Assembly (NCBI GenBank): GCA_021812985.1
Contig: JAKAMG010000001.1
Coordinates: 124,001 to 188,000, forward strand
From: Bacteroidota bacterium
Lineage (GTDB): Bacteria; Bacteroidota; Ignavibacteria; Kryptoniales; JAKASW01
Direction of reading: 5' to 3'
Length of the DNA: 64,000 nt
A program made the position numbers and the translations under genes. Below the pieces are notes generated by a model. That model did not search any database. It was not told the DNA's origin and worked only from the letters and a program-made list of their open reading frames with translations. Positions 1-8,909 of this stretch are shown here, piece after piece (within the stretch, counting starts at the first letter, position 1; each line of letters starts with the position of its first letter).

Positions 1-53
1 TGACAGTCAAAGTGCTTCCCGATAGAATTTTAGTTTAAAATTTAATTATCCAC

Positions 54-79
54 GGCGCCAACCTACTAGGCTTGGCGCC
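54..79. other. Inverted repeat, possible terminator of an upstream gene
   Basis: Arms GGCGCCAA (54-61) and TTGGCGCC (72-79) are perfect complements, and the inner CCT/AGG can extend the stem around one bulged C. No clear T-run follows on the plus strand. It may end a gene lying left of the window or be part of a structured leader. The stretch 1-502 has no convincing gene. Confidence 0.4.
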
Positions 80-215
80 TCTCTCACCCCAAATCCGCTG
101 AAATATTCAGCAAGTCGTGCTGAGATTTGCAACAGCGTTAACCCTCAATAAGTAGCCCGTCTATAAGTAGATTCAACAGCTTTCCCAAGTTGGCTGTAGA
201 GTCATTCAACAGTGT

Positions 216-257
216 GCCGCATACGGTCAATTGTATGCGGCTCCCTCCGTCGGAGCC
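216..257. other. Two overlapping hairpins in the leader region
   Basis: GCCGCATAC (216-224) pairs with GTATGCGGC (233-241). GGCTCC (239-244) pairs with GGAGCC (252-257). The two stems share bases 239-241, so they compete or stack. The hexamer-plus ATTCAACAG also occurs twice just upstream. Role unknown: a terminator for a left-hand gene or part of the 5' leader of the redox operon. Confidence 0.35.
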
Positions 258-502
258 CTGACGTAATTCATTGAAGCGTTGATGGTTATGCCGTCAATAA
301 TAATAGCGGGTTCTGCCTGGTTTGGAACGCGTATTGATCTCTATTAGAAAGAAAGCTTGAACAAAAATATGAATGAGAAGATGTCAAAGGAGTACGGCAA
401 ACTGAACGCTCCTCGATTTTCGGGGAGCCAAGGATACGCTTAAGACGCATCGTCGGTTCGGAATACTCCCGCGATTTTCTGCAAAACACCAGGAGGTAAA
501 AA

Positions 503-1210
503 ATGGTAGCGTTATTTGTGGTTGCGACGATAATTGTTTTTTTAGTCGCCGATTATTTCGTCCAACGCGCAGCCAAAAGAAAGGCAGCGCTTTCTCCAGT
601 CCCGACGCTCGCTCAGAAACCGAGATTCATCATACCAAAGGGGTACTTCTTCGGCAAGGGGCACACGTGGGTCGAACTCCTTCCCGACGGCTCAACGAGG
701 GTCGGCCTTGATGACTTCGTCCAGAAGATACTTGGTCCGGTAGGCGAGATTGCCCTCGTCTCTTCGGGCGAATATGTCAAGCGGGGCGACAAGTTGTTCC
801 TCGTGAGGCAGGAGGGGAAGGAGATGGCGTTCCGCGCGCCGGTGTCAGGAAGGGTAATAGCGTTCAACGAAGAGCTCAAGCACTCGCCCGAGGCGGTCAG
901 GCGTGAGCCATACAGAGCGGGATGGATAGCGATGATTGAGCCGACTGACATCGCGACGGAAATAAAACAGCTCTCAATTGGCAACGATGCCGCGTTGTGG
1001 CTCAGGGACGAAATCAAGAGATTCAGAAACTTCATCACGGAACAGGTTCGCGCTCTCGCTCCTGTTGGTTCTCCTTCGCTCGCCGGGGTGACACTCATGG
1101 ACGGTGGCATACCGGTTAATGATGTCATGGAACACTCTCCACAGGAAATATGGCGGAATTTCGAGAACGATTTCCTCGCGTCTGACAAAAAAGCCAAGAC
1201 GGACTTTTAG
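503..1210 (+). CDS. Membrane-anchored GcvH-like (lipoyl-type domain) protein
   Basis: This 235-residue protein has an N-terminal transmembrane helix (about residues 2-20) and then a GcvH-like hammerhead fold (about 45-150). The signature APVSG turn lies at 112-116. In true H proteins the lipoylated Lys sits seven residues before that Ala. Here Lys106 is six residues before it in a diverged context (QEGKE), so lipoylation is uncertain. The C-terminal motif GVTLMDGG (195-202) recurs in the second GcvH-like gene of this cluster. AGGAGG at 491-496 sets the start. No gcvT or gcvP is near, and the next two genes are an Fe-S protein and a NrfD-type subunit, so a redox-complex role is more likely than glycine cleavage. 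That role is inference. Confidence 0.75.
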   Translation: MVALFVVATIIVFLVADYFVQRAAKRKAALSPVPTLAQKPRFIIPKGYFFGKGHTWVELLPDGSTRVGLDDFVQKILGPVGEIALVSSGEYVKRGDKLFLVRQEGKEMAFRAPVSGRVIAFNEELKHSPEAVRREPYRAGWIAMIEPTDIATEIKQLSIGNDAALWLRDEIKRFRNFITEQVRALAPVGSPSLAGVTLMDGGIPVNDVMEHSPQEIWRNFENDFLASDKKAKTDF

Positions 1211-1236
1211 CAGCTAACTGAAAAAGGAGAACCGTG

Positions 1237-2016
1237 ATGAAGAAGCAATCAGGAATATTAGTCGATACGACCCTTTGCGTCGGGTGCATGTCGTGCGAGG
1301 AGGCATGCGCCGACAGATGGGGGTTCCCCAAAACCGATGTCCACGAACTTACATGCGAGAAGAACACCGTCGTGCAGCAGTACGGAGACACCTATGTCCC
1401 GCGTCTCTGCATGCACTGCGAGGACCCGACATGCGCTTCGGTGTGCCCCGTCGGTGCACTGCATAAGACCGCAGAGGGCCCTGTCGTCTACGACGCAGAC
1501 AAATGCATAGGTTGCCGCTACTGCATGCAGGCATGTCCCTTCCAGATACCTAAGTACCAGTGGAACAAGGCCAACCCGAAGGTCACCAAGTGCGACATGT
1601 GCTTTGACCGGCAGCAGGAGGGCAAGCAGCCTGCTTGCGTGGAAGCATGCCCGGCACAGGCCAGAATATTCGGATGCAGGGACGACTTGATCGAAATCGC
1701 GAGGAAACGCGTGGGCGATAACCCGGGCGGTTATGTCCACCACGTTTTTGGCACTACCGAGATTGGGGGGACCTCAACCATGTATCTCGCGGGGGTGGAT
1801 TTCCCGAAGCTTGGATTCCCGTCGAACTTGCCGAAACGGGCCCTGCCGCAGTACACGATGGACATCATGGAGAAGATTCCGGACTACTTCGTCTGGGGAA
1901 GCACGATGATGGCTGGCTTCTGGTGGCTTACGAACAGGAAGAAGAAGGTCGCGGAGTACGAGAGAGATATGAAGCGCGACCGATCGCAAGACGACACTCA
2001 CGAGAACAATCAGTAA
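1237..2016 (+). CDS. HybA/HmcB-like 4Fe-4S ferredoxin subunit
   Basis: Predicted electron-transfer subunit of a membrane oxidoreductase. Four cysteine groups are visible at about residues 14-24, 58-70, 90-100 and 119-138. They match the four 4Fe-4S sites of the HybA/NrfC/PsrB family. A hydrophobic segment near 215-235 (FVWGSTMMAGFWW region) suggests the C-terminal anchor seen in HybA. No Tat signal is seen, so the side of the membrane is unclear. A GTG lies at 1234, but AGGAG at 1225-1229 is better spaced for the ATG at 1237. It sits 26 bp after the GcvH-like gene and 15 bp before the NrfD-like gene, so one operon is likely. Confidence 0.9.
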   Translation: MKKQSGILVDTTLCVGCMSCEEACADRWGFPKTDVHELTCEKNTVVQQYGDTYVPRLCMHCEDPTCASVCPVGALHKTAEGPVVYDADKCIGCRYCMQACPFQIPKYQWNKANPKVTKCDMCFDRQQEGKQPACVEACPAQARIFGCRDDLIEIARKRVGDNPGGYVHHVFGTTEIGGTSTMYLAGVDFPKLGFPSNLPKRALPQYTMDIMEKIPDYFVWGSTMMAGFWWLTNRKKKVAEYERDMKRDRSQDDTHENNQ

Positions 2017-2031
2017 AACCCTGGAGAAAAA

Positions 2032-3276
2032 ATGAATAGCAATCCTTTACTTTCGAGTGTGGTCCGATGGTTCCGACACATGACCTTTTGGAAATCGGTG
2101 TTTCTGGTCCTTGTGGTCGCGGGCCTTTATTCCACTGTGATCCGGTTTCTGTTCGGACTTGGGGCAGCCACGCACCTCAGCGACAGTTTTCCCTGGGGAT
2201 TGTGGATAGGATTTGACGTCCTGTGCGGGGTCGGGCTCGCTGCCGGTGGCTTCGTGGTCGCTGCTGCCGTTTACGTGTTCCATCTTGATGATTATAAGGC
2301 GATCGTCAGACCGTCCGTGTTGACTGCGTTTCTGGGATACGTATTGGTGGTGTTCGCGCTCCTCTTTGACCTGGGAAGGCCGTGGAACATCTGGCATCCG
2401 CTCGTCATGTGGAACCCGCATTCCGTAATGTTCGAAGTCGCGTGGTGCGTGATGCTCTATACAACTGTCCTTGCGTTGGAATTCAGCCCGATGCTTTTCG
2501 AACGGTTCAAAATGCATAAAGCTGCCCACGTGGTCCACGGTATGATAGCACCGCTCGTCATACTGGGCGTCATGCTCTCTACCCTGCACCAGTCGTCTCT
2601 TGGTTCGCTCTATCTCATCATACCCGAGAAGATGTACCCTCTTTGGTACTCCGGCAATCTCCCGTTCCTTTTCTTCTCATCGGCGGTAGCGGTGGGGCCG
2701 GCGATGGTGACTATCGAGTCTTTCTTCAGCTCCCGTGCTTTCCATCGTGAGATAGAACTTCCGATTCTGTCCAGGCTTGGAAAGGTGACTGCCGTGGCTC
2801 TGTCAATCTACCTGGTTCTGAAAGTGGAAGACATCATTAACTACCGGCTGGCATCATATCTTTTCACTTTTAACCTCGAGGGAGTGCTCTACTGGACGGA
2901 ATTGGTCATCGGGGTGCTCGTTCCGATCGGACTCCTCGTGTCCCCGAAAGTCAGGGAGAGCAAACGGGGCCTGTTCTACAGTCAATTGCTGGTCATGATA
3001 GGGTTCGTGCTTAATAGGATGAATGTGAGTATAACCTCCCTCGAGCGCCACTACGGCTCGGGATATTTCCCGGGTCCGATGGAAATAGCGGTGACGTTGA
3101 TGATAGTTGCGGTCGGGTTCGGAGCGTTCGCCTGGGCGGCAAAGAACCTGGCGGTGTTTCCGGAAGAGGCGCATGCAAAGGCAACTGCGGCAGCGGAAAG
3201 CTACGAGGTAATCCTGGCTGATAACGATGTCGAGTTGAAAGGGATGGAGCCTTCATTTGGAATGCAGTCGAAATAG
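2032..3276 (+). CDS. HybB/NrfD-like integral membrane subunit
   Basis: A 414-residue polytopic protein with about ten hydrophobic helices, typical of the NrfD/PsrC/HybB family. These subunits bind quinone or quinol in the membrane and exchange electrons with a partner four-cluster ferredoxin, here the gene just upstream. The long form with ten helices and the sequence SFPWGLWIGFDVLCG near the second helix fit the HybB/HmcC branch. GGAG at 2023-2026 precedes the ATG. No catalytic subunit (hydrogenase, molybdopterin or multiheme cytochrome) is in the cluster, so the electron donor or acceptor is unknown. Confidence 0.88.
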   Translation: MNSNPLLSSVVRWFRHMTFWKSVFLVLVVAGLYSTVIRFLFGLGAATHLSDSFPWGLWIGFDVLCGVGLAAGGFVVAAAVYVFHLDDYKAIVRPSVLTAFLGYVLVVFALLFDLGRPWNIWHPLVMWNPHSVMFEVAWCVMLYTTVLALEFSPMLFERFKMHKAAHVVHGMIAPLVILGVMLSTLHQSSLGSLYLIIPEKMYPLWYSGNLPFLFFSSAVAVGPAMVTIESFFSSRAFHREIELPILSRLGKVTAVALSIYLVLKVEDIINYRLASYLFTFNLEGVLYWTELVIGVLVPIGLLVSPKVRESKRGLFYSQLLVMIGFVLNRMNVSITSLERHYGSGYFPGPMEIAVTLMIVAVGFGAFAWAAKNLAVFPEEAHAKATAAAESYEVILADNDVELKGMEPSFGMQSK

Positions 3277-3300
3277 ATAGCTATCAGAGGCGGGTGAGTG

Positions 3301-4125
3301 ATGGAAGGAAGCAAGATGATAAGCAAGATCATACCGGAAGGAGAGCTCAAGTGCATCTGGGCTGAAGCCGGCTTGGTGTCTTACAAACTTTGCGACCGAG
3401 GCTTTGAATGCGATGATTGTCCGTTTGATCAGGTTATGCGCCAAAGGTCCAAACCCGCCTCCGATCGTCCAGTAAGTGGCAAGCCTGTCTCTGGGAGCAG
3501 TAGGGAAGAGAAGGGCCCTCGTGCCAGGGAGTGGAGTGTAGCTGAGCTGGTGAATGACCTGTTTACCTCGCCGGCCTCAAAGAGGCTTCCGAGTGACAGA
3601 CTTTATTCGCGCGGGCACGTCTGGATAAAGAGTCTAGGCGAGGAGAGATACAGGATAGGGGTGGACCACTACGCGGCGGATCTCCTGGTCGGCGTGAAGA
3701 ACGTAGCTTTCCCGCAGACGGGGAGCGCGGCCTTGAAGAACAATCCGTGCGCGTGGCTGATCTGCGATGATGGTACACTAGTCCTTCATTCGCCGATAAG
3801 CGGAAGAATCAGAGCATCGAATCCGGCCCTTATGGAATCTGCAAGGCTGGTGGCCGACGACCCGTATGAAACCGGGTGGCTCAATGATTTGCACTCGGAC
3901 GGAGACGTCGCAAGAGACTGTTTCGATTCTGCAGCGGCGGAATCGTTGTTTGCCGGCCGGTTCGATGAAGTAAGGAGCGAGATAATCGGAGAGATAGGTG
4001 GCAGACCATCCTCGCTCGGAGTGACGCTGATGGATGGCGGGGCGCGTCCGCGAAATCTTAGGGATCTCCTCGGTCCCTCAAAATACCTTGTCTTCATTCA
4101 GGAAATTCTCTCCACGAGAGCATAG
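3301..4125 (+). CDS. GcvH-like protein with N-terminal Cys-rich module, no lipoyl lysine
   Basis: The N-terminus carries Cys18, Cys31, Cys37 and Cys40 (CIW...KLCDRGFECDDCPFD), a possible metal or cluster site. A GcvH-like domain follows at about 98-200. Its SPISG turn (164-168) lacks any Lys at the lipoylation position; DDGTLVLH precedes it. The tail repeats the GVTLMDGG motif of the first GcvH-like protein. It has no signal or membrane helix, so it is probably cytoplasmic. Starts are possible at GTG 3298, ATG 3301 and ATG 3316; GGAAGGA before 3316 makes that one plausible too. It lies 24 bp after the NrfD-like gene. The function is not known. Confidence 0.72.
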   Translation: MEGSKMISKIIPEGELKCIWAEAGLVSYKLCDRGFECDDCPFDQVMRQRSKPASDRPVSGKPVSGSSREEKGPRAREWSVAELVNDLFTSPASKRLPSDRLYSRGHVWIKSLGEERYRIGVDHYAADLLVGVKNVAFPQTGSAALKNNPCAWLICDDGTLVLHSPISGRIRASNPALMESARLVADDPYETGWLNDLHSDGDVARDCFDSAAAESLFAGRFDEVRSEIIGEIGGRPSSLGVTLMDGGARPRNLRDLLGPSKYLVFIQEILSTRA

Positions 4126-4298
4126 CGGGCCGCGCGGAATTCTGCCACGTTCAGGTGCGGTGGGCGCGGAACTTGAGGTCAGATCATGCTTGAGCTGCCG
4201 TTCAACCCTCAAAGAGCGGCTGATTTTGGGCCATTCGCCGAAATTCGCCAGGCTTCTCACGGCATAATAATTGACCCCAACTTAGGTAGGGCTGTGAC

Positions 4299-5927
4299 AT
4301 GAAACTAACGAATTATCTTGCGTTCAGGCTCTTCGTGATCGTGCTTCTCGTGATGCTCGCGTCGACCGCTATCTTCACCGTCTTCACGGTTAGATGGCAG
4401 GCGGAAAAGTATCTGGCGACGACCACCGACTGGGCCCTCCGCACAAGCGACCTGATCAAGAGGTCGACGCACTACTCCATGCTCGAGAACAGGCGTGAGG
4501 ATATTTACCGTACCATCAACACGCTCGGCTCCGAGCCCGGAATAGAAAGGATACGGATTTACAACAAGAGGGGTGAGGTAACCTACTCAACTGTTGATGG
4601 TGAGATAGGCAAATATGTGAACGTGAATGCAGAGGCGTGCAACGTGTGCCATAGTCCTGGCAAGCCTTTGCACGCCAACGGTACCACCGCCCTTACGAGA
4701 ATATTCCAGTCTCCTAAAGGATACCGCGTCCTCGGCGTCATAACTCCGATTAAGAATGAACCGGGGTGCTATAACGCGCCGTGTCACGAACATCCCGCGA
4801 GCCAGACTGTCCTCGGAGTTCTCGACGTTATGCTGCCACTCAAGGATATGGACGCAGGTCTGTCGCAACTTCAGCATACCACATATTTAGGTGGCGCACT
4901 CATGGTCGTAACAGTCACCCTCTTCTCGGGAATATTCATCTGGTTGATGGTGAACATACCCGTGAGGAAACTGACGGAGGGGACCCACGAGATAACCAAA
5001 GGGAATCTGGATTACAGGATAAAAGTGCGCTCCTCCGACGAGATCGGATACCTCGCGGACTCGTTCAACACGATGACCGAGGAGCTGGGACGCGCGAGGG
5101 ACGAACTGACCGAATGGGCGCAGACGCTCGAGCAGAGGGTGGAACAGAAGACTGACGAGCTGAGGAGGGCGCTGTCGAACATGGTGCAGGTTGAGAAGAT
5201 GGCCTCCCTGGGAAAGCTTGCTGCCAGCGTAGCGCATGAGCTTAACAATCCTCTCGCGGGAATACTGGCGTACTCGAAACTGCTGAAGAAGAAGATCGCG
5301 AAGGGGAATCCGTCTCCGGAAGATTCGAAGGAGATAGAGAGTGAGCTTGGAATGATCGCGGACGAGAGCGCGCGATGCGGGAATATCGTTAACAACCTCC
5401 TCCTCTTCTCCCGCCAGAAGGTGGGTGAATTCCAGCCGCAGAATTTGAAAGCGATCATCGAGCAGAGCCTGAAGCTGATTGCCCATCATTTATCCATGAA
5501 CAACGTCAGGTGCGAGACGGCTCTTCCGGAAGAACCGGTGGAGGCGATCTGCGATCCGCAGCAGGTGGAACAGGCGCTTATCGCGCTGGAGATAAACGCG
5601 ATAGAGGCGATGCCAGGCGGCGGAACCCTCAGAATCGGAATGAAGGTGAGCCAGAATAAGAAAGATGTGGAAATCAAAGTCGGCGACAACGGGATCGGCA
5701 TAATGGCGGAAGATCTCGAACACATATTTGAGCCCTTCTTCACGACCAAGAGAGACGGGAAGGGGACGGGGCTCGGGCTGGCCGTAGTACATGGAATCAT
5801 AGAGAGGCATAACGGGAGAATAGAAGTCGAGTCGAAGCCGAACATTGGCACCGTATTCACCGTGATTCTGCCGCTTAATCCCAATGATGCGGGAGCAGCC
5901 AAATTCGCAAGCCCACAAAAGAACTGA
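4299..5927 (+). CDS. Sensor histidine kinase with periplasmic c-type heme motifs
   Basis: This 542-residue membrane kinase has TM1 at about 9-31, a periplasmic sensor at 32-195, TM2 at about 198-219, HAMP at 220-270, a coiled coil, HisKA with His313 in HELNNPL, and HATPase_c with DNGIGI and GTGLGL. The sensor holds CNVCH at 114-118, a canonical c-heme motif. CYNAPCH at 157-163 matches the rarer CX4CH form. The protein therefore probably senses redox state, oxygen, NO or a similar ligand through covalent heme. It is 9 bp from the sigma-54 regulator gene, its presumed partner. The cluster location suggests it controls the upstream redox operon (inference). Confidence 0.9.
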   Translation: MKLTNYLAFRLFVIVLLVMLASTAIFTVFTVRWQAEKYLATTTDWALRTSDLIKRSTHYSMLENRREDIYRTINTLGSEPGIERIRIYNKRGEVTYSTVDGEIGKYVNVNAEACNVCHSPGKPLHANGTTALTRIFQSPKGYRVLGVITPIKNEPGCYNAPCHEHPASQTVLGVLDVMLPLKDMDAGLSQLQHTTYLGGALMVVTVTLFSGIFIWLMVNIPVRKLTEGTHEITKGNLDYRIKVRSSDEIGYLADSFNTMTEELGRARDELTEWAQTLEQRVEQKTDELRRALSNMVQVEKMASLGKLAASVAHELNNPLAGILAYSKLLKKKIAKGNPSPEDSKEIESELGMIADESARCGNIVNNLLLFSRQKVGEFQPQNLKAIIEQSLKLIAHHLSMNNVRCETALPEEPVEAICDPQQVEQALIALEINAIEAMPGGGTLRIGMKVSQNKKDVEIKVGDNGIGIMAEDLEHIFEPFFTTKRDGKGTGLGLAVVHGIIERHNGRIEVESKPNIGTVFTVILPLNPNDAGAAKFASPQKN

Positions 5928-5936
5928 GAGACAAGA

Positions 5937-7301
5937 ATGGCGAACAATCAGAAGGTGGTACAATCCAGCATACTCATAGTTGATGACGAACTTTCGGTCC
6001 GCGATTCGCTCAGCAAATGGTTCAAGGAAGACGGGTACAGGGTCGGCGCCGCTGAGAACGCCAACAGGGCGCTTGCCCTCATGAACGAAGGTCCATGGGA
6101 CGTGATCCTTCTCGACATCAAAATGCCAGGCATGGACGGCCTCGAGCTTCAGAAGCGGCTGCGGGAAATCGACAAATCTGCGTCCATTATTATGGTCACC
6201 GCATTCGGCGCGGTTGACAGCGCGGTCCAGGCTCTGAAGGAAGGCGCGTTCGACTACGTGACAAAGCCAGTCGACCCGGAACATTTGTCCCATCTCGTGC
6301 AGAACGCCCTCAGGACAAAGAAACTAACGGACGAGAACTGGCGGCTGCGCCAACAGATGTCGGAACTTTCCGGGGTGGAGGAAATAGTCGGTGAAAGCCA
6401 GCAGATGACGAAGGTGGTAGACCTGGCGAAGACAGTCGCGCAGACTGACACGACAGTTATGATAAGAGGGGAGAGCGGGACGGGAAAGGAGCTCGTCGCG
6501 AGAACCATACATGCGAATTCGGCAAGACGCTTCTTCCCCATTATCACGGTCAATTGCGGCGCGGTCCCGGAAACACTACTCGAGAGCGAACTCTTTGGGC
6601 ACGAGAAGGGAGCTTTCACGGGGGCGCAGTACAGAAGAAAAGGCAAGTTTGAGATGGCTGACGGCGGCACGATCTTTCTCGATGAGATCGGTACGATCAG
6701 CCAGAAGATGCAGGTGCAACTGCTACGCGTCCTCGAGACCAAGCAGTTCGCACGCGTCGGCGGGAACGAAATCATATCGAGCGACTTCAGGGTGATATGT
6801 GCCACGAACCGCGACCTCGAGGCTGCCATCGGAGAGGGGAGCTTCAGAGAGGACCTCTACTACAGATTGAACGTGTTCACGATATTCATACCGCCTCTCA
6901 GGGAGCGCCGCGTAGACATCCCCCCTCTGGTGAACCACTTCGTCCAGAAATATGCCACGATGATGAACAAGCCGACTGTCGGTATCGACACCGAGGCGAT
7001 GGACCTTCTCATACGGAACAGGTGGCCGGGAAATGTGCGTGAACTGGAGAACGTAATCGAGAGGGCGATGGTGCTTGCGAAGCCGCCGGCTATCAAGCCG
7101 TCCGATCTGCCGTTCCAGCTTTCGCAGGCACAGAACTCGGTTGAAGAAGGAGACGAGCTCCTGATCAGCATGGAGAAGGTACACATCGCGCGGGTTCTCG
7201 AGAAACACAGCTGGAACATTACCCACAGCGCGGAGGCGCTCGGCATAGACAGGGTAACGCTGTACAGCAAGATCTCCAAGTACGGCCTGAAAAAGCCCTG
7301 A
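5937..7301 (+). CDS. NtrC-family sigma-54-dependent response regulator
   Basis: A 454-residue regulator in standard order. The receiver domain has Asp60 as the phosphoacceptor (DVILLDIKMP). The AAA+ domain has Walker A GESGTGKE at 178-185 and the sigma-54 contact loop GAFTGA intact at 225-230. A Fis-type helix-turn-helix sits at about 425-450. The gene follows the heme-type kinase by 9 bp. Targets are expected to have -24/-12 promoters. Imperfect sigma-54-like sites occur at 323-338, 45205-45221 and 52491-52506, but no link is shown. Confidence 0.95.
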   Translation: MANNQKVVQSSILIVDDELSVRDSLSKWFKEDGYRVGAAENANRALALMNEGPWDVILLDIKMPGMDGLELQKRLREIDKSASIIMVTAFGAVDSAVQALKEGAFDYVTKPVDPEHLSHLVQNALRTKKLTDENWRLRQQMSELSGVEEIVGESQQMTKVVDLAKTVAQTDTTVMIRGESGTGKELVARTIHANSARRFFPIITVNCGAVPETLLESELFGHEKGAFTGAQYRRKGKFEMADGGTIFLDEIGTISQKMQVQLLRVLETKQFARVGGNEIISSDFRVICATNRDLEAAIGEGSFREDLYYRLNVFTIFIPPLRERRVDIPPLVNHFVQKYATMMNKPTVGIDTEAMDLLIRNRWPGNVRELENVIERAMVLAKPPAIKPSDLPFQLSQAQNSVEEGDELLISMEKVHIARVLEKHSWNITHSAEALGIDRVTLYSKISKYGLKKP

Positions 7302-7325
7302 GCCGGGGAGACGCAGGCTGAGCCG

Positions 7326-7871
7326 ATGGCTCGTGTATCTCCCATATTGATCGTTGCGATCGATCCCGCCGACCACGCGCTCCTTGCGCCATTGATAAGA
7401 CCGCTTTCGGGTACTTTTGGAGCCGATGTTGATGTCGCTAAGGGAATGTCTTTGGACGGATCCTTCGCTTTGAACGTTTCAAGGAATCAGTACGCCTCCA
7501 CTTCTCTGATCACGGCGCTCCTCGAGAGATTCGAGGACTTCAACGGCAAAATCCTTGGGGTTACTTCGGGAGATCTTTTCGTGCCGGTGCTGACTTACGT
7601 CTTCGGCGAGGCACAGCTTGACGGAAAGGTGGCGGTCGTGTCTTCGCACAGGCTCCGAGACGACTTCTACGGTCTGGAGCCTGATCCATCGCTCCTCCGC
7701 CTCCGGTTCCTTAAGGAGTCTGTGCACGAACTCGGACATGCCTTCGGACTCCTTCACTGTCATGATTATCTCTGTGTCATGCATTCCTCCACCGGCGTCG
7801 AGGAGATCGACATCAAGACCGAGAAACTTTGCACTGAATGCCAGACCAGACTCGCTTCTTCGGTGCGATAG
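7326..7871 (+). CDS. amzA: Archaemetzincin-type zinc metalloprotease
   Basis: The 181-residue protein carries the extended archaemetzincin signature: HELGH (134-138) with catalytic Glu135, His144, then Cys145, Cys150-Val-Met, and the CTEC pair (Cys169, Cys172). Family members bind one catalytic and one structural zinc. The length is normal for the family. No signal peptide is seen, so it is likely cytoplasmic. Known members are mostly archaeal or eukaryotic, with scattered bacterial cases, and substrates are poorly defined. It starts 24 bp after the NtrC-like gene but shows no functional link to it. Confidence 0.92.
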   Translation: MARVSPILIVAIDPADHALLAPLIRPLSGTFGADVDVAKGMSLDGSFALNVSRNQYASTSLITALLERFEDFNGKILGVTSGDLFVPVLTYVFGEAQLDGKVAVVSSHRLRDDFYGLEPDPSLLRLRFLKESVHELGHAFGLLHCHDYLCVMHSSTGVEEIDIKTEKLCTECQTRLASSVR

Positions 7872-8031
7872 GTCCCTGGCGCCAGGCGGGTCCGCAGCCT
7901 CCGGCAGAAAAGAGTGTGCCAGTATCTGTATAAGTTCTCGGTAGTTGTAGTGCGCTCATCACCGAGGGACCATCAGGCCGGCATAGGGCGTAATTGTTTT
8001 TAAGCCTCAGCGGCGGTAATTTTCTCTGCCT

Positions 8032-8895
8032 ATGAGAAGAATACTTGACAGGGTTGTAACCTTTGGGAGGATGGTAAGGTTTACGCATACACTCTTTGCC
8101 ATGCCCTTCGCGCTTACCAGCGTTGTGCTTGCATCGTTCTCGCATCGGATAACCGTCATGAAACTATTCTGGATAGTCATCGCCATGGTGGGCGCAAGAT
8201 CTGCCGCGATGGGATTTAACAGGATTGTCGACAGGAAATTTGACGCCGCAAATCCGCGCACGAAGAACAGGGAGATCCCTGCCTCGAAAATCTCCGTCGG
8301 AGAGGCTGCTCTCTTTGTCGTCGGCGCGTCGATCCTTCTGGTACTGGCAGCTCACGAGCTGAACCAGCTTTGCTTCTATCTCTCTCCGGTTGCGCTTGGA
8401 GTTGTATTCTTCTATTCTTTCACGAAGAGATTCACCTGGTTGTCGCATCTTTTCCTCGGGCTCGGAATGGGGCTGGCACCGGTTGGCGCGTGGCTCGGAG
8501 TCACAGGCGAGTTTGCGCTTGCCCCTGTGATACTCGGTCTGACGGTGGTCGCGTGGGGGGCGGGCTTCGACATTATCTACGCGCTTCAGGATCTTGAGTA
8601 TGATGATGAGGTGGGGCTCTTCTCGATGCCGAAGTCTCTCGGGGTCAGGAACGCGTTGATGGTTTCCTCGCTGCTTCACCTCATAGCCTTCGCGCTTCTC
8701 GTCTCGCTCTGGTTCATCCTGCCGCTCCGGGGTATCTATCTTGCCGGTCTCGCTGTGGTAGGCGTGACGCTGGTACATCAGCACAGAATCGTGAAACCGG
8801 GGGACCTCAGTAAACTGAATTTCGCGTTCTTCAACATGAATGCATATCTAAGCGTGGGACTCTTCGTCTTTACGCTCGTAGATGTCATGAAGTAG
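8032..8895 (+). CDS. ubiA: UbiA-family polyprenyltransferase, probably menaquinone (MqnP-type)
   Basis: An integral membrane prenyltransferase of 287 residues. The first Asp-rich motif reads [15 protein letters not shown] (Asn63, Asp67, Asp71). The second is DLEYDDE near residue 190. Both bind the Mg-pyrophosphate of the isoprenoid donor. The length and second motif fit the UbiA-like branch often found with the futalosine menaquinone route. An anaerobe-leaning FCB bacterium without ubiquinone would use it to prenylate a naphthoate. The assignment to MqnP rather than 4-hydroxybenzoate transferase is inference. No clear ribosome binding site was seen. Confidence 0.85.
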   Translation: MRRILDRVVTFGRMVRFTHTLFAMPFALTSVVLASFSHRITVMKLFWIVIAMVGARSAAMGFNRIVDRKFDAANPRTKNREIPASKISVGEAALFVVGASILLVLAAHELNQLCFYLSPVALGVVFFYSFTKRFTWLSHLFLGLGMGLAPVGAWLGVTGEFALAPVILGLTVVAWGAGFDIIYALQDLEYDDEVGLFSMPKSLGVRNALMVSSLLHLIAFALLVSLWFILPLRGIYLAGLAVVGVTLVHQHRIVKPGDLSKLNFAFFNMNAYLSVGLFVFTLVDVMK

Positions 8896-8909
8896 CAACC
8901 AGCGCTAAC

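Noticed and set aside
503-4125. Glycine cleavage system H proteins
   Set aside because: No gcvT or gcvP nearby, the lipoyl lysine is absent or shifted, and the neighbours are Fe-S and NrfD-type redox subunits.
7875-7886. CCTGGCGCCAGG palindrome as operator or terminator
   Set aside because: No loop, no T-run and no regulator nearby; GC-rich dyads of this size can arise by chance.
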